From positions 101,884,797 through 101,948,796 of the forward strand of contig OX465580.1 in the NCBI GenBank assembly GCA_950022655.1: a stretch of DNA of 64,000 nt, in the 5' to 3' direction. Positions within the stretch are counted from its first letter, which is position 1. Each line of letters begins with the position of its first letter. Positions 1 to 27,512 of this stretch are shown here, piece by piece. The DNA comes from Alentia gelatinosa (Eukaryota > Annelida > Polychaeta > Phyllodocida > Polynoidae). The notes below the pieces were generated by a model. It saw only the letters and a program-made list of their open reading frames with translations, searched no databases and had not been told where the DNA came from. Both the position numbers and the translations under genes were made by a program.

Positions 1-1748
1 TTGATTATACGCTAATGTCCTCACATGCTCCTGAATATTATTTGCGTCAATTCCTCGAAGTATACGTACACTAGTATATGATACCTTTTTTTAAAAACCG
101 GTTTTAGCTACCATCTTAGACTGTGTCTTGCAGGTAAACACAGCCTCTGACAGTCAGCACATTTAGACTGTCGACCCTGTAAATTGGAATCCCCAGTTCA
201 TCCTCAGAACCATTGACCCCAGTTTATTTATCTCCAACTACTTGTTGAAGAAGTTTAGTTGTCACCTAACAGGTCCCACCCTCTTCCGCCCCCCCCCCCC
301 CACCCAATTCGAGCCTGATGAGCACCATGCAATACCGTATAGGAAGATCAGATCAGATCCAAAATTCCGCACTCAAGATATCACATCAAAACGGGAAACA
401 CCCCTTTTAACTGTGACCTCAAACTGTCAACAAATTGTCCGTTACTATACAAACGGTTCCATAGTTTAGGTCGCCAAGGTAGCGAGCATTCTGACCATAA
501 ATTCCTGGAGCAAACGATCTCCTTACAAGCGGTTGCTTGACCTGTACACTTCGCCATGTTTTCTGATAGTATATGAAAGTATATGAAACCAGTCAGTATT
601 ATGTATTTATATATAAACTTGAATTTCTGAAGGAGGTGGCAATGTGAACATCACGAGTTACCGCATCAGAATTAAAAGAAACCCACACTATACAGTGTCG
701 GGCAGACTGCACTGTGTGCATGTGTGAAAACTAATGATGAATTGCAATAAATGTATTGAACGAAATGTGTATGGCGCAGAGTCGAAAACATATATGTGCT
801 GTATGAGGTATTGTTATTCACGTGATGCGGAAGCAGCTTGCTTTTTGGTCGATAGCTGGGTATATTAGAAAGTTATGTGATCAGCGCTGGACAGTAAAAA
901 GGCACCCTCTGGTAGATACTCGGCTGTGTGAGAGATACTTGCTACACGGGAGCATTGCCAACACTCCTATGGGTGCTGGAGGGCTTATTCTACCTGGAGT
1001 AGGGTCACCCTGTCAGGTTTGTGTGTGTGGAAAAGACTGCTCTGTGGGTATAAGGACTACCGACAATCTGCAGACTGATTCTCAATGGGAGAAAACATGG
1101 AGTGATCTCACTGCCGTATGAGTTGGACACTGAAGTGGATTAAGAGCAAATTTGGGTTTTATGATATATTGATCATGTGAAATTGAAATCCACTAGACAG
1201 ATTATTTTAGAAGTCTGATAGTTTGTATCCAGCTTTGGTTAGTTACTGTCATTGGAACCAGGAATTCATTAAAGAGAGTAGTCAAGAAACATTGTTTCAC
1301 ATTTTACCTGATGGTATGTGCAGTTACCGTGCACCATCAGCCTTAACATCGCAAGCAAACCGGCGTCGGGCTGTTTTTTTTTTATCAAATGACCTCGAAC
1401 GGCCACCCGTACGGGCTCAGTAGCCACGTTTTCTCTTATTACACCGCAGTGCTAATATGGTGGACACAGAGAGACCATATGGTACGTCACGATTTACTAT
1501 AATACAGAGAGCACAGCTCAGTGATGGTCATTCTGGGAGTGCAGTTCACAGAGCATGGACATCACTTCAAGACATATTAGCTAGTAATTAATAAAGGAAA
1601 CACAGATTCTGGACGGATGTATTCATTGATACTGCATAATTAAAGGTTTCATGCTTGAGCACTACTTACGAGTCTTTGTTTTGGAATTACTGTTACAATA
1701 TAAACGTGAATATGTTGAAATGTGGTTTTTATCAAGAAAATGATATAA
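1..1748. other. No recognisable gene; probable intron of the TPC2 gene
   Basis: AT-rich sequence before the first recognisable exon. The missing IS1-IS2 exons of TPC2 were looked for and not seen, so this is probably a long intron. It has a short poly-C tract near 290-301. The open frames (for example 822-1121) resemble no family I know. Confidence 0.6.
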
Positions 1749-2148
1749 TTAGTAGAAACTGAACGAGAGTTAGACTTGTCTGTGTTTATGCCACGCCAGG
1801 AAGGTCGTGTATTACTACGCGAAGCGTTAGCTGAGCGTAGTGAGGAACAGACCTGACAAGAGTGGCATAGACACTGACAAGTCTAACTCGAGTTCGGTTT
1901 CGTATTTATCCTACCCCGTCTCTATGCTTTTGGATTACTAAAAGACAAATATCGATTGAATGACCAACTGAAGTCCAACCGGAACTTTTGAGGTCAACCG
2001 GAACATTTTTGGAGCAGCTGACAATCTGGTCGCTGATTGGTCAATTTTGTTAAGCCCCTAGAGGCATAAATCGCATTTTATGTCATGGCCTGCCGCATAA
2101 AATTTGCCTATGTTATGCCTATGGACCGTTTTTATTAGGGGTAGGATA
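1749..2148 (+). repeat. Compound palindromic repeat, copy A
   Basis: About 400 bp that recurs in opposite orientation at 8730-9100. It has two parts: an inverted repeat (about 1768-1795 against 1861-1890, core AGTTAGACTTGTC) and a block bounded by TATCCTACCCC and its complement (about 1906-2148). This is the structure of a foldback or MITE-type non-autonomous transposon. Exact ends and target-site duplication are not certain. Confidence 0.75.
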
Positions 2149-2667
2149 ATATATCATACACAGATATTCATTAAATATTAGCTATTATTGCCAGTGTATG
2201 ATTTTAGTGGTACGCATAGCAGGCATCACACTTGCACATGAGTTGGAGGAAAGAGGAAGAGCGTGGAATATTGGACCTTAAACTACTCAAACAAACAGAA
2301 ACAGCGTGGAATTGGCACAAGTTCACCATCCTGCAGTCCTAAACGATCCAAACTCAGATATTTGCAGTGGCACTTTGTTTCACAGTTCGCGTCCCTATTT
2401 CGCCGATTCCATCATGTTGTGATTTCTCCTGGCGGTTGCCATGGCATAAAACAGCACAACATCCAAATATTCAGTAGAAGGGATGAAATAATTCACAAAT
2501 AAAAAAGGGTTTACGTACATCCATGTACTTTGACGTTCCATGAGACATTGGTACCGATGCTGACCCTAAGAAATTGCTTCATTGGGGCTTCTGACAATGA
2601 ATTACTCGTTACTTAACTTTTATTCCGATGCTATTTGATAGTTAAAATGTCTGTCTTGTCGTTATAG
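2149..2667. other. Intron sequence, nothing recognised
   Basis: Unremarkable intronic DNA running to the acceptor before 2668. It includes a half-conserved X-box-like GTTGCCATGG at about 2435. No coding signal was seen. Confidence 0.5.
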
Positions 2668-15948
<13,281 letters not shown>

Positions 15949-18900
15949 CACCGTTCTGTACTCAGCTAGACACAACAAATATTCTTATTTTCAGCATGAC
16001 TTAAGCCTTAATCCATGCATTTATCATCTCTGTATTGAGCTTTGTGATACTGAAATATCTAACTGCATAGTATAGTTTTCGTGCAAGCATATTTTCACGG
16101 TGATATCTTGTAGTTACGACAAATATTGCAGGGATGTCGGATTCGAAGTTGGGTAATCAGTACCAATGATAACCCCCCCCCCCCCCCCCCCTGTTTTTAC
16201 ACGTACACATGTACATACAAAATATCATTCTCCTCAAAGTAGGTTGTCCACTGAAGTTTTCGCACTTTTTACATTCTCGTGTACAATGTCAATAATGATA
16301 CACCTGGCAGATTTCTTGGTATTAGGTTAAGCAGAATGAAATCTCGTTTAAATGAGCAAATGAGCTCTACGGTAAAACAAATGAAATTGCCCAGCATTTG
16401 ATTATCATAGGTTCCTCTTGTGTATTAAGGAAAGTGGCTATGGGAAGAATAAATTGAAACTACCATTTATAGAGTCACAAGAAAGCCTTCTTTGGCTGAG
16501 TTTATGAAATCCTTCAATCCCAAGACAATACCGTATCAAAGAAATCCCCAGATTTTAATTCAAAGAGCTCACCGACTGTAAATGTGTATTCCAGTTTCTG
16601 CAGGCAGAAATATGGTTACCAAAACTTGATGGTCGAATAAGAATACCAGTGTTCTTCTCTTTTTCACATATTAGAACACAGGTACAACAACAGAAAAGAA
16701 ATCCACCACAATTGCTTTTTTCGAATGTCGTGGGTGTCCTCTCATAAACTGTTCTTTCCCCTATTCTGGGAATTTGGCAAATGTTAATAAGTACTATTGA
16801 TAATTCAGTTGTCCGGTTATATCCGTTTTTTGTATGGTTGTAACATTTTTGTCTTTTACTCGAAACCCCAATTGTGTCCCTTTTCATAGAATGGTCGGTA
16901 AACCTTCTGAATAAGAAACTACATATAAAAATATAGCCGTGTTTCATTCTTCCCAATAATCCCTCTTTCAAGACAATTGATTGTGTTTTTTTTGTTGTTT
17001 AAAAAAAAAAAAAGAGCAATGCTCTATTTATTGATCCAGATACAGTACAAGAAATATTACCAGATAGAGATTACATGTGATCTATCCCTCGGCGCATAAT
17101 TGTGTATCCCATTAGCAATAAGTGATCTATCCAACGTTAAACAATAACTGAAAAGCAAGTCATGATATTCGATTGTTGTGTAAAGTTAGAATATTTTCAA
17201 GTTTCAAGAAATAAATTATAAAAGTTCTTCCATGAACTTGCCATTTTTACGAAAATATCATTCGCTAACGTGAATATCAAACGTTAAGGTATGGAAAATA
17301 ATTATGCATGTATTTTTGCCAGTACTCTTTTTGCACTCCGGGCACGTTTCACATACCCCGAAGAATATAAATATTTTCTGATATGTTGCCAAACATGTAT
17401 AACCAATAAGTATCCAAGTGTATCAATCTGAAATTTTGATATGCTCATTATTATAGTTTGTTTATTTCATTGTGTTGAGTATGATCATAATCTCCCCTGG
17501 CAGAAAGATCTAGTATATTTAACAATCATTTTTCATGTCTATCAAATATTTACCTAGATATAGACATAATTCTATTTTCTAATATTTAGACTTCAAAATG
17601 CACGTGGGTATGCATAACTACAAGACTATGTAGGAGAAGGACCCGTTCAAGTAAACATTTGTAGACAGTTATACTCTACATCTACCTAGATTTGAAAAAA
17701 AAAAACCCATTTCGAATTGTGATCTTTCACTTGCCTTAGGAAACGGCTGCACCTTGCAAATTTCCCAAAGCTAGGGAAGTCTTATACATTTATATCCAAT
17801 GTTTCCTCCTTATTTATGAAATCATACATCTTACAGGCTTTCCTGTGGTCCATTGCATATCTCTGACCTTGTGATAAACTGTTGTGTATTTGATCAGCTG
17901 ATAGGTTGTATCTGCCCATTGGCATTATATTTTTGTAATTAAACGAAGTAGATACAAGTCAAGCTTGACATGAACGAGGTTTAAACTCGTTTATAAACTA
18001 TGCAAAAGCATCGGGACTAAGCTGAATGATCCATACACTTGGTGTCTCATGTGAGTTTATACCTATCTCTGTTTTGAAAATATATGCATGTCAACTATCA
18101 GAAAGATGACCAGATTTAGTTTTATACATTTAACAATTTGTTCAAACTTTCCAGGATGTAGTTTAGCTTTTATACTGATTTTGAAGTTTTGAACATTCCT
18201 TCGGAAAGCTCGTTGAAAAAATGACTCACTCATTACTTCATCTATCTTTATATTTGTCCGGGACTAGCCTAGATTGATTTATTCTGCCAGCTGTGGCTAA
18301 GTGCAATACATTTTGTAAAAAGAATGTTTTTCAGTATATTATGTCATATTATTAGATTTTAAGTTTGTTTACGCTTGACAATAAATTCTATTATTCCGGT
18401 TAAGCGAAAAGATGTGAAATATGTTCAATATGCATAAATTTGTATAAAATTAGCAAAATAAATCTGCAAAAGAAATTGTATACCGCCAACCTTTTGTCAG
18501 TCATTATTGCTTGCATATAAATCTATAGTGTCACTATAGCAATGAAGCCCACTCAGATCGAAATAGGTGGATTAGAAGTCCTAGATATACGAGAACCACA
18601 TACTACACTGCACACCAGCACATGGATAAAGGGCTGCTTTCCATAGCCTCAATAATAGGTCCTAATTAATGTACATTGATGTGACTAAATATTTCAAGAG
18701 GTTGTAGGTATTCCCGTTGAAGATGCTATTTCAGTAGAGCTTACATGGGATGCGCTTATCAGAGCAACTATTCCTCCCCCACCCACCCCCGTAACCGGTT
18801 CGACCACTCCTGATATGCCCAAAATGTGCATACGTAGGCGTTGATATGGGAGATGCCTGATTTCAGTACCATAAAGTGCTGCACACTTGTTCCTACTATC
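15949..18900. other. Downstream of TPC2: AT-rich, no gene
   Basis: Probably the TPC2 3' UTR followed by intergenic DNA. It contains a poly-C tract of about 19 bases (16173-16191). The minus-strand open frame 16555-16971 has no signal sequence, domain or splice support and is treated as chance. Confidence 0.55.
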
Positions 18901-19682
18901 AAAAACTGAATTAGATAACAACAATATACATGCTGGTTGGCTTCTTTTATCTAAATTCAACTTCAGGTTATTTGGGATATTACCAATTCATACTTTTCCA
19001 GGATGTTTTTAATGCATTTTTCTGTTTGTTCTTAAATGCAACATATTAAGGGATGTTTGCAATTTCAGGGTTAAAAAAATCGTTTCACTCCATGCACATT
19101 TATTATAGATGTTACAATTACGCTTCCGATGTAATACATTTAATGTTGTACAGTTGGCTAGGCATCTCATCCTCCCTGTGTGAGAGTGGGAAGAAGGGGG
19201 TGAGGTTTCCTGCCCATCCCAAGGACAGGCCGACATAGCTGGCATGGTTGCGGTGAAACGTAGGTGGATTGAGAATTTAACAAGGCCGCCAACAATATCC
19301 CCAACATAGGGCTCCGTTTACCAGGCACCGCTTCCCATAATGCACCACTAATGCAAAAGTGTCAGATCATCTAAAAGAATCACCAAGTTAAACATTGGTA
19401 TTGCTGCAATAGATATTGGAGGTTCGTTGTTCCATGTACTACTCAGTTCATCATGGTGTTTTCTAACGAAGAAAGGAACAGTTGAGCAAAGAATTCAACG
19501 AGATCTTCTTCGTAAATGGTCGACGTTGAGTTCGTAGAACACTCGCTAACGCTCATGTACAACTACGCGTCAGCCTCTCATTATTTACGACCGCCTATCC
19601 ATAAAACCATCGATTTTTGTCTATTCATGCATTTTGTCCAGGATTTATCTTATCTACTTATTATTCCAACTCTATCTGTAAA

Positions 19683-19745
19683 ATGGCCCAAGAGGGCCCG
19701 AACGGAAGACCTACCGGTACTCGTTGCCCAGTTTGGTAACTGTAT
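19683..19745 (+). repeat. Short dispersed repeat, copy 1
   Basis: About 60 bp with GAGGGCCCG-ACGGAAGA and a trailing GTTTG/GTATAC section, recurring at 38617-38690 in the same orientation. Class unknown. Confidence 0.5.
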
Positions 19746-20979
19746 ATACATCCCAGTTAACACCATGATAGAATTTGATGAAAACAGAAAGGTTCGTAGA
19801 CAAACAACTACCCCTACTAGTTTTAGATTCACTAAAAGGGGTGTCTACTGCTTCCAACACACTCCAACAAGGCTTACGACATACTCTAACATAGAAAATC
19901 CACAGAACCAGGATAGAACCATGTCGCAAGCAGTGCGTCCTCAGTCTAAAGGGAGATTCACACGGTGGGTTTCCTGTACCTCAAAGGGTGATTATCTGAG
20001 AGAAATCATGCTGAGATTTTGTACTGGAACACAATCATCTTGTCTGAATTGTACGGTTTCATTTCCCTGAGACAAGTATTTTTTTCATTGTAATTGGTGG
20101 CGATAATTAGCCCTAACCAGATACAGTATCAACGGCCATAGCCTGGAAAAAAATACCTCCAATCTTACCATCGATCCCAACATACAGTGAGTTTAAGAAA
20201 TTGACAAAAAAAATGTATGATGGAATCTACATTCTGCCATATAGTAGAGTATTAACCTATAGAGGTATGATCTAAGCCCTAAGGTAATATAATATAATCA
20301 TATAAATCATTTTAGATGATCACTATCTTGAGGTTCTTTACTTATATATAAGGGCAACTGTGGCACATTTGATGAACTACCCCGTACGCCACATGCTGTA
20401 AAACAAAAGCTATTATAGGAGCTGACGGAAAATGTATAAGGGCATTTTGATGAGGCAAATAAGCCCACTGCTAAGTCGCAGACTGAATACCCAACCTAGC
20501 CAATAGGAGGCCAGCAAGCAGGGTCACATGTTCTTCAAACCATTCACTTCAAGTGAACTTGAGTGCCAGGGGGAGTGTTCACTGTGACTTTGTACCATGT
20601 GGGTTTTTCAATGTGAATCAAATTCATCATTTTTCTTTGAGACTGGTAAATGCACCTTGCCATGAGAATTTTGTACCAAAGGAGAATTGTCTGAGACTAG
20701 GGAAATGTGTGAAGTACACCCGTATTTCTGGTACATTAGTCTCTACGTGTGAATCCCACTAAAAGTTAGGCTTGTCAGAGTATGTTGGGAGCGCAGTGGA
20801 CACTCCCTTTACTGGTCTCAGTGTGCAAATATTTATGGTACATTATAACAGAGATGTCAGTTTTCCATTTTTCCGTGGAAATCCACTTTTTCATACTCAG
20901 TAAATGTAATTTCTTCAACTTGTGTCAAACATAGATAATATTAATTTAGCCTCATTTAATAAAAAAAGAAAAGTGTTTT

Positions 20980-21112
20980 GGACCTCCCCACAGATCCTCA
21001 GCCCCATGTCATGGCCGACAAGAACATGTTTTCCAGGTTTTCCCAGTCTCTCTGAGGCAGAAATGCCAAATTTTAAAAAATCCACTTTTTTCCCTGACCC
21101 CAACTGACATCC
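20980..21112 (+). repeat. Dispersed repeat, copy 2
   Basis: Second copy of the repeat at 13739-13873, ending in the shared CAACTGACATCC. Confidence 0.6.
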
Positions 21113-23956
21113 AACATAGAATAAAAAAATTTAAGTTGAAAAGTCTGTGATTTTCTCGCTTGTAACGCAAATTTACACACACGACGTGGCGAGCTTCATT
21201 CTGTTTCCATGTCCTAATGAGTGGAGTTTACAGCAGTCCGGGCTCACATGCATGTCCAGGTGATGTCCCCATGAGAAATTGCAGAGCACACCGAAGGGAG
21301 CTATGGGTCGTTTTCTGTGGTGCCACCATGCCATGAGTGATACGGTACTGCACTGGGAGCAGAAATATCCCATCTCAATGTAAATATAGGAAACCAACTG
21401 TAGAGACCATAGATTTGAATATCACCTAATAAAACTAACAAAATTTCAATGTACGTTTGACACTCCTCATGATACGCCTTTGGGAAACATCTACATAAGA
21501 TTGTGTTTAACTTACCGCCTTAACTGCCTTTACATAAATCAATTATATTTTTATATTTTCGAGATTTTATTTTTCTAGAGGAGCAGGAAATTACCTCCTT
21601 TATGAAGGTCACTCCATCAAGTATGCCAGGATCTAGAAAGCGTTCTTTAATGGAGATCATGTTGGCGAAATGTATATTTTCTAAACGACTTCAATGCGGA
21701 AAACGACTTTTAAAAAGGCACAGTTCATGATTTGATGGTGATCTTCGACAACTACAATTAGAAAATCAATTGTGAACAATGTGTCAATCCTTATTAGCAT
21801 CACGGACTTGGCTGATATTATACAAGTCCGTATTAGCATCTCTACATTCGGCCTGGTGTGTATAATATCAGTGGATTGGCGGAGTGCTGCGTCAGCGTTC
21901 GAGTTATTCAGGGCGATGAGATTCCGTGCCATGTCATCCGGAAATACTTGGCGTTAAACAATCTTTGGGATGGTCAAATTACACCCCCTCAAAGTTACAC
22001 GAACGGAGGAAACTTACTCACATACACCCCCTCAAACACATTTATCTTTGCTACCCCCTCCTAAATGGGGAAAATTATCCTGCCCCATCTCCGGCCTTAT
22101 TCATTACCATATTGTCAATAGAATCATTGATAGAATGTAACATCAGCAATCATTCCAGATTTTGGTCAACACATTCCGCCCACTCCTTTCCCCCGGGGAC
22201 TATACAGATATGAAAATAATGTCAGTTTAGGTTTACCTCTATTTTTGTGAGACCTTTCTTTGCAGACATTTCATGAAGAAGGCAAATATGATCTTCCATT
22301 ATCGTGGATTGCATAATGATTTGTCAGTTTTACAATCATGACTATTCAAATAATTTCATAACAACCGCAGCACGGACACAGGCTGAAAGAAATAAAAACA
22401 TACACACATACACCCATACAATTTGGAGAGTTCTCAAGAGAAAATGAAAATAAAATCTTATGACTTTAGACTGAGTCATGTATATTACGCAATCCTTCAA
22501 CAGAAAATAAAACTTTACATTGAGACATCTGACAAGAATGTAATGACTTTGTGGGACAATGCACCCTATAATATAATGTGTCGCGAAATATTGCAAATAC
22601 AATGTGCTCGCAAGCAAATAAATACATGCATATGAAATAAATATGTTTCTTTGTATGACCCTCAATACAGGTGTTGCCGTTCAGCGCCGCCTAACGGCCC
22701 CCTTTCTAGATACGCGGCCGCTCGGACAAACACCGCGAGTGCCGCGGCATGCATATAGAGACATATAGAAATCACACCTAAAGTGTGAATGGTGGGTGTG
22801 ATTGCAGGACTGTTGTTTTTTGACAGATTGAATTGCTGGAACAAACTAGAATATTGTATCAACGAGTCTGGACTGTCTAAACTTTATAATTGATATACAT
22901 CTTGGTTTTATATTGGTATCAATTTTCTCCCTTACTTATATTATATCCCTCACACCTTGCGGGGTGTTATTGGAGATATATTATTTCAGTTAGGAAAAAA
23001 TTTACATAAGCAGGTCCCAGCCGGGTGCTCTGCAGCCTAAGACAGTCACTTGCTCTATAGTCGCGTAAGCCGCCACGTCCACCCACCTACATCTTGGTTT
23101 TATCTTGGAAAAAGATAGGCATACTATAGCTAGGTCTGCCAATGTATTAGTATGTATGTAGTTTCGGTGTCCCTGTGTTATCTAAGGTATATCTAAAGTA
23201 TCATTGAGGTGATATGCATGTACGTTACACCAAATTTGAGCTGGGGTACCATATAATACAATGCAATCGCTATTATTTCTCAGGAAATAATATGCAAGGG
23301 TATTATGAACGTATTACGCTCATACACTCAGTGATCCAATAATAAAGAATACGTTGTCAAGTGAATGTTTGGCTTCAGGTATGGTGTAACTAAGCAGATA
23401 AGGTGCGACACCGGCCTGTGGAAAAGGCCTATTGATGCGTTCTTCTTGCATTTTAGGAAATATCGTAGATGGAAATCTAATGCCATATACATCTATATTC
23501 TTTTGGTCACAGTTCATGCGTAAAATCAATTGCCAGAGGTTTACAATATTGGTATCAAGCTGTACCAACTTCCATCACCCCTTTGCCAACGTGCCTCCTG
23601 GCAAATAGTTTATCCTGACCTCTTAGATCCTAATAATACCAATGGCCCAATAGTATTAGCGGGAGTGCCTAAAATATTTAATACATTCAAAAATTTCCAT
23701 AAATTATTTAAAAAATAAATGGATTTGTGTTTGTGCGTTCAGAGCTACAGTATGCCAAACTCGGATGTCATCTCCTGTTATGTTTTGTCACGGGGCGTTG
23801 CAAGGTTCGAGCTCCCTTCCCCACCACGTAGCGAAATTTTTTTTCGAACTACGGATCGCCCTCGGGAGGTCTAACGGAACGAAAAGGTTACGCAAAAAAG
23901 TCATCTCCTGTTACACCCAACATCCAACCATTTTGGGCAATCACAGGTTCATGTTT

Positions 23957-23993
23957 ATCATAGAGCTGTACTAGACTAGTACAGCACTATGAT
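23957..23993. repeat. Near-perfect 37-nt palindrome
   Basis: Two 18-nt arms around a single central A with one mismatched position per arm. The core is CTGTACTAG-A-CTAGTACAG and the outer arms are ATCATAG/CTATGAT. As DNA it could extrude a cruciform; as RNA it would form a stable hairpin. Function unknown. Confidence 0.85.
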
Positions 23994-25617
23994 GTTTATA
24001 AATCATAAATCATCTGGGTGATTTCCCATAAGGTCGGACCAACGTAACGACCTTGACGAGTTGAACACCTAAATTACTTGGATGTAGGTACGCATCGGGG
24101 TTCAGAGTCTTGCACAGGTAACCAGTGTGATTGGGTATGAAGTGGCGCCACCTAGTATCTCTGTTAAGGTGGCGCCCTGCAGTGGTAAATATTGGAAATA
24201 TTTCTTCTTGTGCCACCTGGTGAGGGGATGTGACTTCATTCCACGAGACTTTGGTCATCCACAAAGTAAGTACCGGTACGCAAAATTTCTGATAAGTCCG
24301 GCCCTCACACCCCGTCTATCTTGTAGCCTACTCAATAGAATAAAGAAGGGACGAACGCACAATTTCCAAAATGTTTGATCCCTACACAACATATCCAAAA
24401 TATGTGATACCCAAACACACATTTTCCCGACATTACTTGATTTTTAACAAATAGAATCAGGGAAATTACCATTGATATGAAACACCTCATAGTTGTTAAC
24501 TGTTTTCTTTCCTTATGCCTATCACCAAATCCGCCACTTCAATATCTCAAAATAGCGTTAATCAACAGATTGTGGTTACCATTGTTCTATGTCTTTATCA
24601 AAACGAATATTTCTCCATCAAGTGAGCTTGGTGGATCTTCTCGGTGCGCATAGCCTTCACTAACAGTCTTTTCTGTGTCTTTTCTAATTGTATCCCTTTG
24701 TTGCACACTACACTTCTTCAAGATACCTTTTCCATTTAGTTCCTTTACTTTAAATCGTACACAAATGTTCTTCTATTCTTGTATTGCAGCCTTATTTTAA
24801 CAACCAATCAAAAACCTTCAGTAAGCAATAGTACAGCGATTTTTTTTCATAATATGGCGATATATATCTTTCAGGTTTAATATCAGGCCATGATTGCTAG
24901 TTCTAAACCTGTTGCCATTATTTCTTCCTGGCCTACCAAACTTACTTTATAGTACAGTATACCCTACTCTATACGTACCTACACCATCCTGCCTTTTACT
25001 CCAATGAATAAGTGGAATAACTAGTCCATTACATATATTTTGATATAAAAGTCTCCCGTAGAGTAATATTTTCTCTCTCGCTCATACTGTTGATATATCT
25101 ATTTAATTGTCTTTAGAAATTCATTGTGAAAGAGTAGTACCCCCCCCCCCTACTCACAAACGTTGGGACCATTTCTACATCTCTAATCTTATCAAGGAAT
25201 AGATTATGATATGAAACCTGTTTCCTTTTAATTGAGCATTCATGGTCTGCTAAAAGGCAACACAGATGTATACATAATCGTGAACATATTGAACCTCCGA
25301 GGTCCGATTATAAGTTCATCTTCGATGATTCCCATTTAGCAGCAACTGTTGAGTTCCTTAAACGAGGCTGATAAAGGTACTTTGAACAATTCAAGTAGGT
25401 GACCCTAGATCAGTGAAATGTTATAGATCTTACAATCACCTGGAGGAAGGATAACAACATTAGTTGTGCATCATATTCAACGTTACAGACAATGATTCAG
25501 ATTTCAATTTCCATTGTACAAATATCATACACCTGATTATGTATGACACGAGGCTAGACGCCACCAGATAAAGGTCTCATAATCCATAAGGGGAGGGGGC
25601 AGCTCGTAGAAACACCC

Positions 25618-25680
<63 letters not shown>
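25618..25680 (+). repeat. (AAC)n microsatellite, about 21 units
   Basis: Uninterrupted CAA/AAC trinucleotide run. It yields the poly-Val minus-strand open frame, which is not a gene. Confidence 0.97.
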
Positions 25681-25681
<1 letters not shown>

Positions 25682-25917
25682 TATTTCCGGTTGGTATTTA
25701 TTCTTTTATCTTTGAAACATCGATTTTCTACCATTCTTGGTCCTTGTTGGGACGGTTTATGGGGAATTCCCACCGTGATACTTGTAAACGGCTTTCCGCC
25801 TGGTAGACTTGAAAGACGGATTTGAAATCTTTCAAGTCAACACATCCCAGTTTGACAAGATATTGTATCACACCTGCACTCTGCATTCTACCTGTTTTTT
25901 TATGACTGCATTTAAAA

Positions 25918-26019
<102 letters not shown>

Positions 26020-26792
26020 AAGAAACAAAACAAAAGGGGAAAAACAAATAAGATACCCAAAAGGAACCACCATAAGTCTGTTCTAGGTCAAGGAGCATTA
26101 TCGCCAACTAAGAGGTGACATGACGAAGTTTGATGTAGGCCATTGAGGAAATCTATTTTGAACATCTACTACCACACAATTGAAAAGATTTCTCTGTATT
26201 CATAATCGTATGATCGTATCGATACGTTATGATACATCATCGAAAACACATAGGTTGAATATAGGCTTGAAACTAACTGTGTCCCTGAAAGTATATTGTA
26301 TCATATAAATCATCTATATGAAACAACCAATGCCATTTTACATGTTTAAAATATATTCATATCATAGCTTCTCGTATATCGTAATAATGGCGTATTTCTT
26401 ACAATGTAAGCAATGGAACATCCAGAATATAAATAGATATGGCATGGCCTGCAACATTTGCTTCAGTTGTTGATCGTTCAAATATATGATAAGCTGCACG
26501 TACATATGATAAAACCATATATGTGTACTTCAATGTTCTTGATATCACATTGATACTTACACATATATGACATTAAATATTACAACTATCACCAGGATAG
26601 AACATATATGATGCGCTTGTAAAATTAGTTATCTTGCATGACTTATTGACAGCAGGATCTATTACAATTAAAAACGACAGAATTATTTTCCTTTGTTTGA
26701 ATTTCTCTAGCATGGGACCGTATGTGGTGTAGTTATTTGTATTTTTCACGGAGAGATCTGGTTTTATTTTATAGCATGTTTTATTGAATTCC

Positions 26793-27345
26793 AGCCTCAC
26801 CAGCGTCTATCGCAGACTGGTACCGCGTCCGGACCACCTCCGGGCCAAGGTCAAGGTCCGGGTAACCCTTTATATCCTCCACTCGTTCACATTTAATCAT
26901 TCGTAAATGCACTAGTCCGTTTTCATATACACATAGGAACATAGCAACCGCATTTATTGAAAATGTTGACTGTTGATAGATTTTCCGATAGAAAGTTAGA
27001 GAGGAAAAGAGTAGAAACGATAAAATTAAAATATTTGTACGGCTATCCTGTCGGTTAAAAGGGCAAGGGTGCGGCATGGAGGGGTTAAATGTTGTCGACC
27101 ATGTTCCTTTGAAATAAGACCTGCTTTAATCACATGAATGCCAAGTTAATGTGATGTTAAATAGGGCGGTGGGGGGTCCCGGTCTAACAGTGCCTGTGAC
27201 CGCAGCCCGCACGAGACGGGTGTCCTCAATGCCCCCAACACCTGATCTCCAAACATCCCACTCCCCGAGTCCCTCCGAGCATTCCCGAGCGACTCCCGAT
27301 CATTCGCGCCACTTCATTGAGAGCTGGGTCACTCTCCCAGTCGAG
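26793..27345 (+). other. GC-rich exon-like island (unassigned)
   Basis: Two GC-rich blocks (about 26793-26862 and 27180-27350) stand out in AT-rich DNA. The first follows an acceptor-like ttgaattccag and reads SPASIADWYRVRTTSGPRS. The second reads RTRRVSSMPPTPDLQTSHSP then a Ser/Pro-rich stretch ending HFIESWVTLPVEV, before a possible donor gtactt. I recognise no family, and other frames are also partly open. These could be exons of an unseen plus-strand gene, or regulatory DNA. Confidence 0.25.
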
Positions 27346-27512
27346 GTACTTTCCTTTTCGTCACGCCTTCGGAAGTACCGGCTCAGGGTATATAATCCAA
27401 GCATAACATTATGCTAAATAATCCATTTGATCTTAATTGCTCGTTAATTGTTCTGAGGTAGTTCTATATATCATAGTTTACTGAGATTTTTGAGTCGAAA
27501 TCTGTGTAATAG

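Larger units (their letters stand above)
18901..25600. other. Gene-poor stretch with scattered short repeats
   Basis: No recognisable exon. It holds the second copy of the 13.7-kb repeat, a 37-nt palindrome, a GGCGCCACC inverted pair at 24143-24176 and a repeat shared with 38617. The plus-strand 184-codon frame at 19516-20070 resembles no family and contains part of that dispersed repeat. Confidence 0.5.

Noticed and set aside
822..1121. Possible upstream TPC2 exon
   Set aside because: The translation has no IS1/IS2 hydrophobic segments and no fitting splice sites, so the N-terminal exons are judged to be off the window.
16555..16971. 138-codon minus-strand frame downstream of TPC2
   Set aside because: No domain or signal; AT-rich sequence with average composition, likely chance.
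19516..20070. 184-codon plus-strand frame
   Set aside because: No recognisable motif, overlaps a dispersed repeat, and no splice or promoter support.
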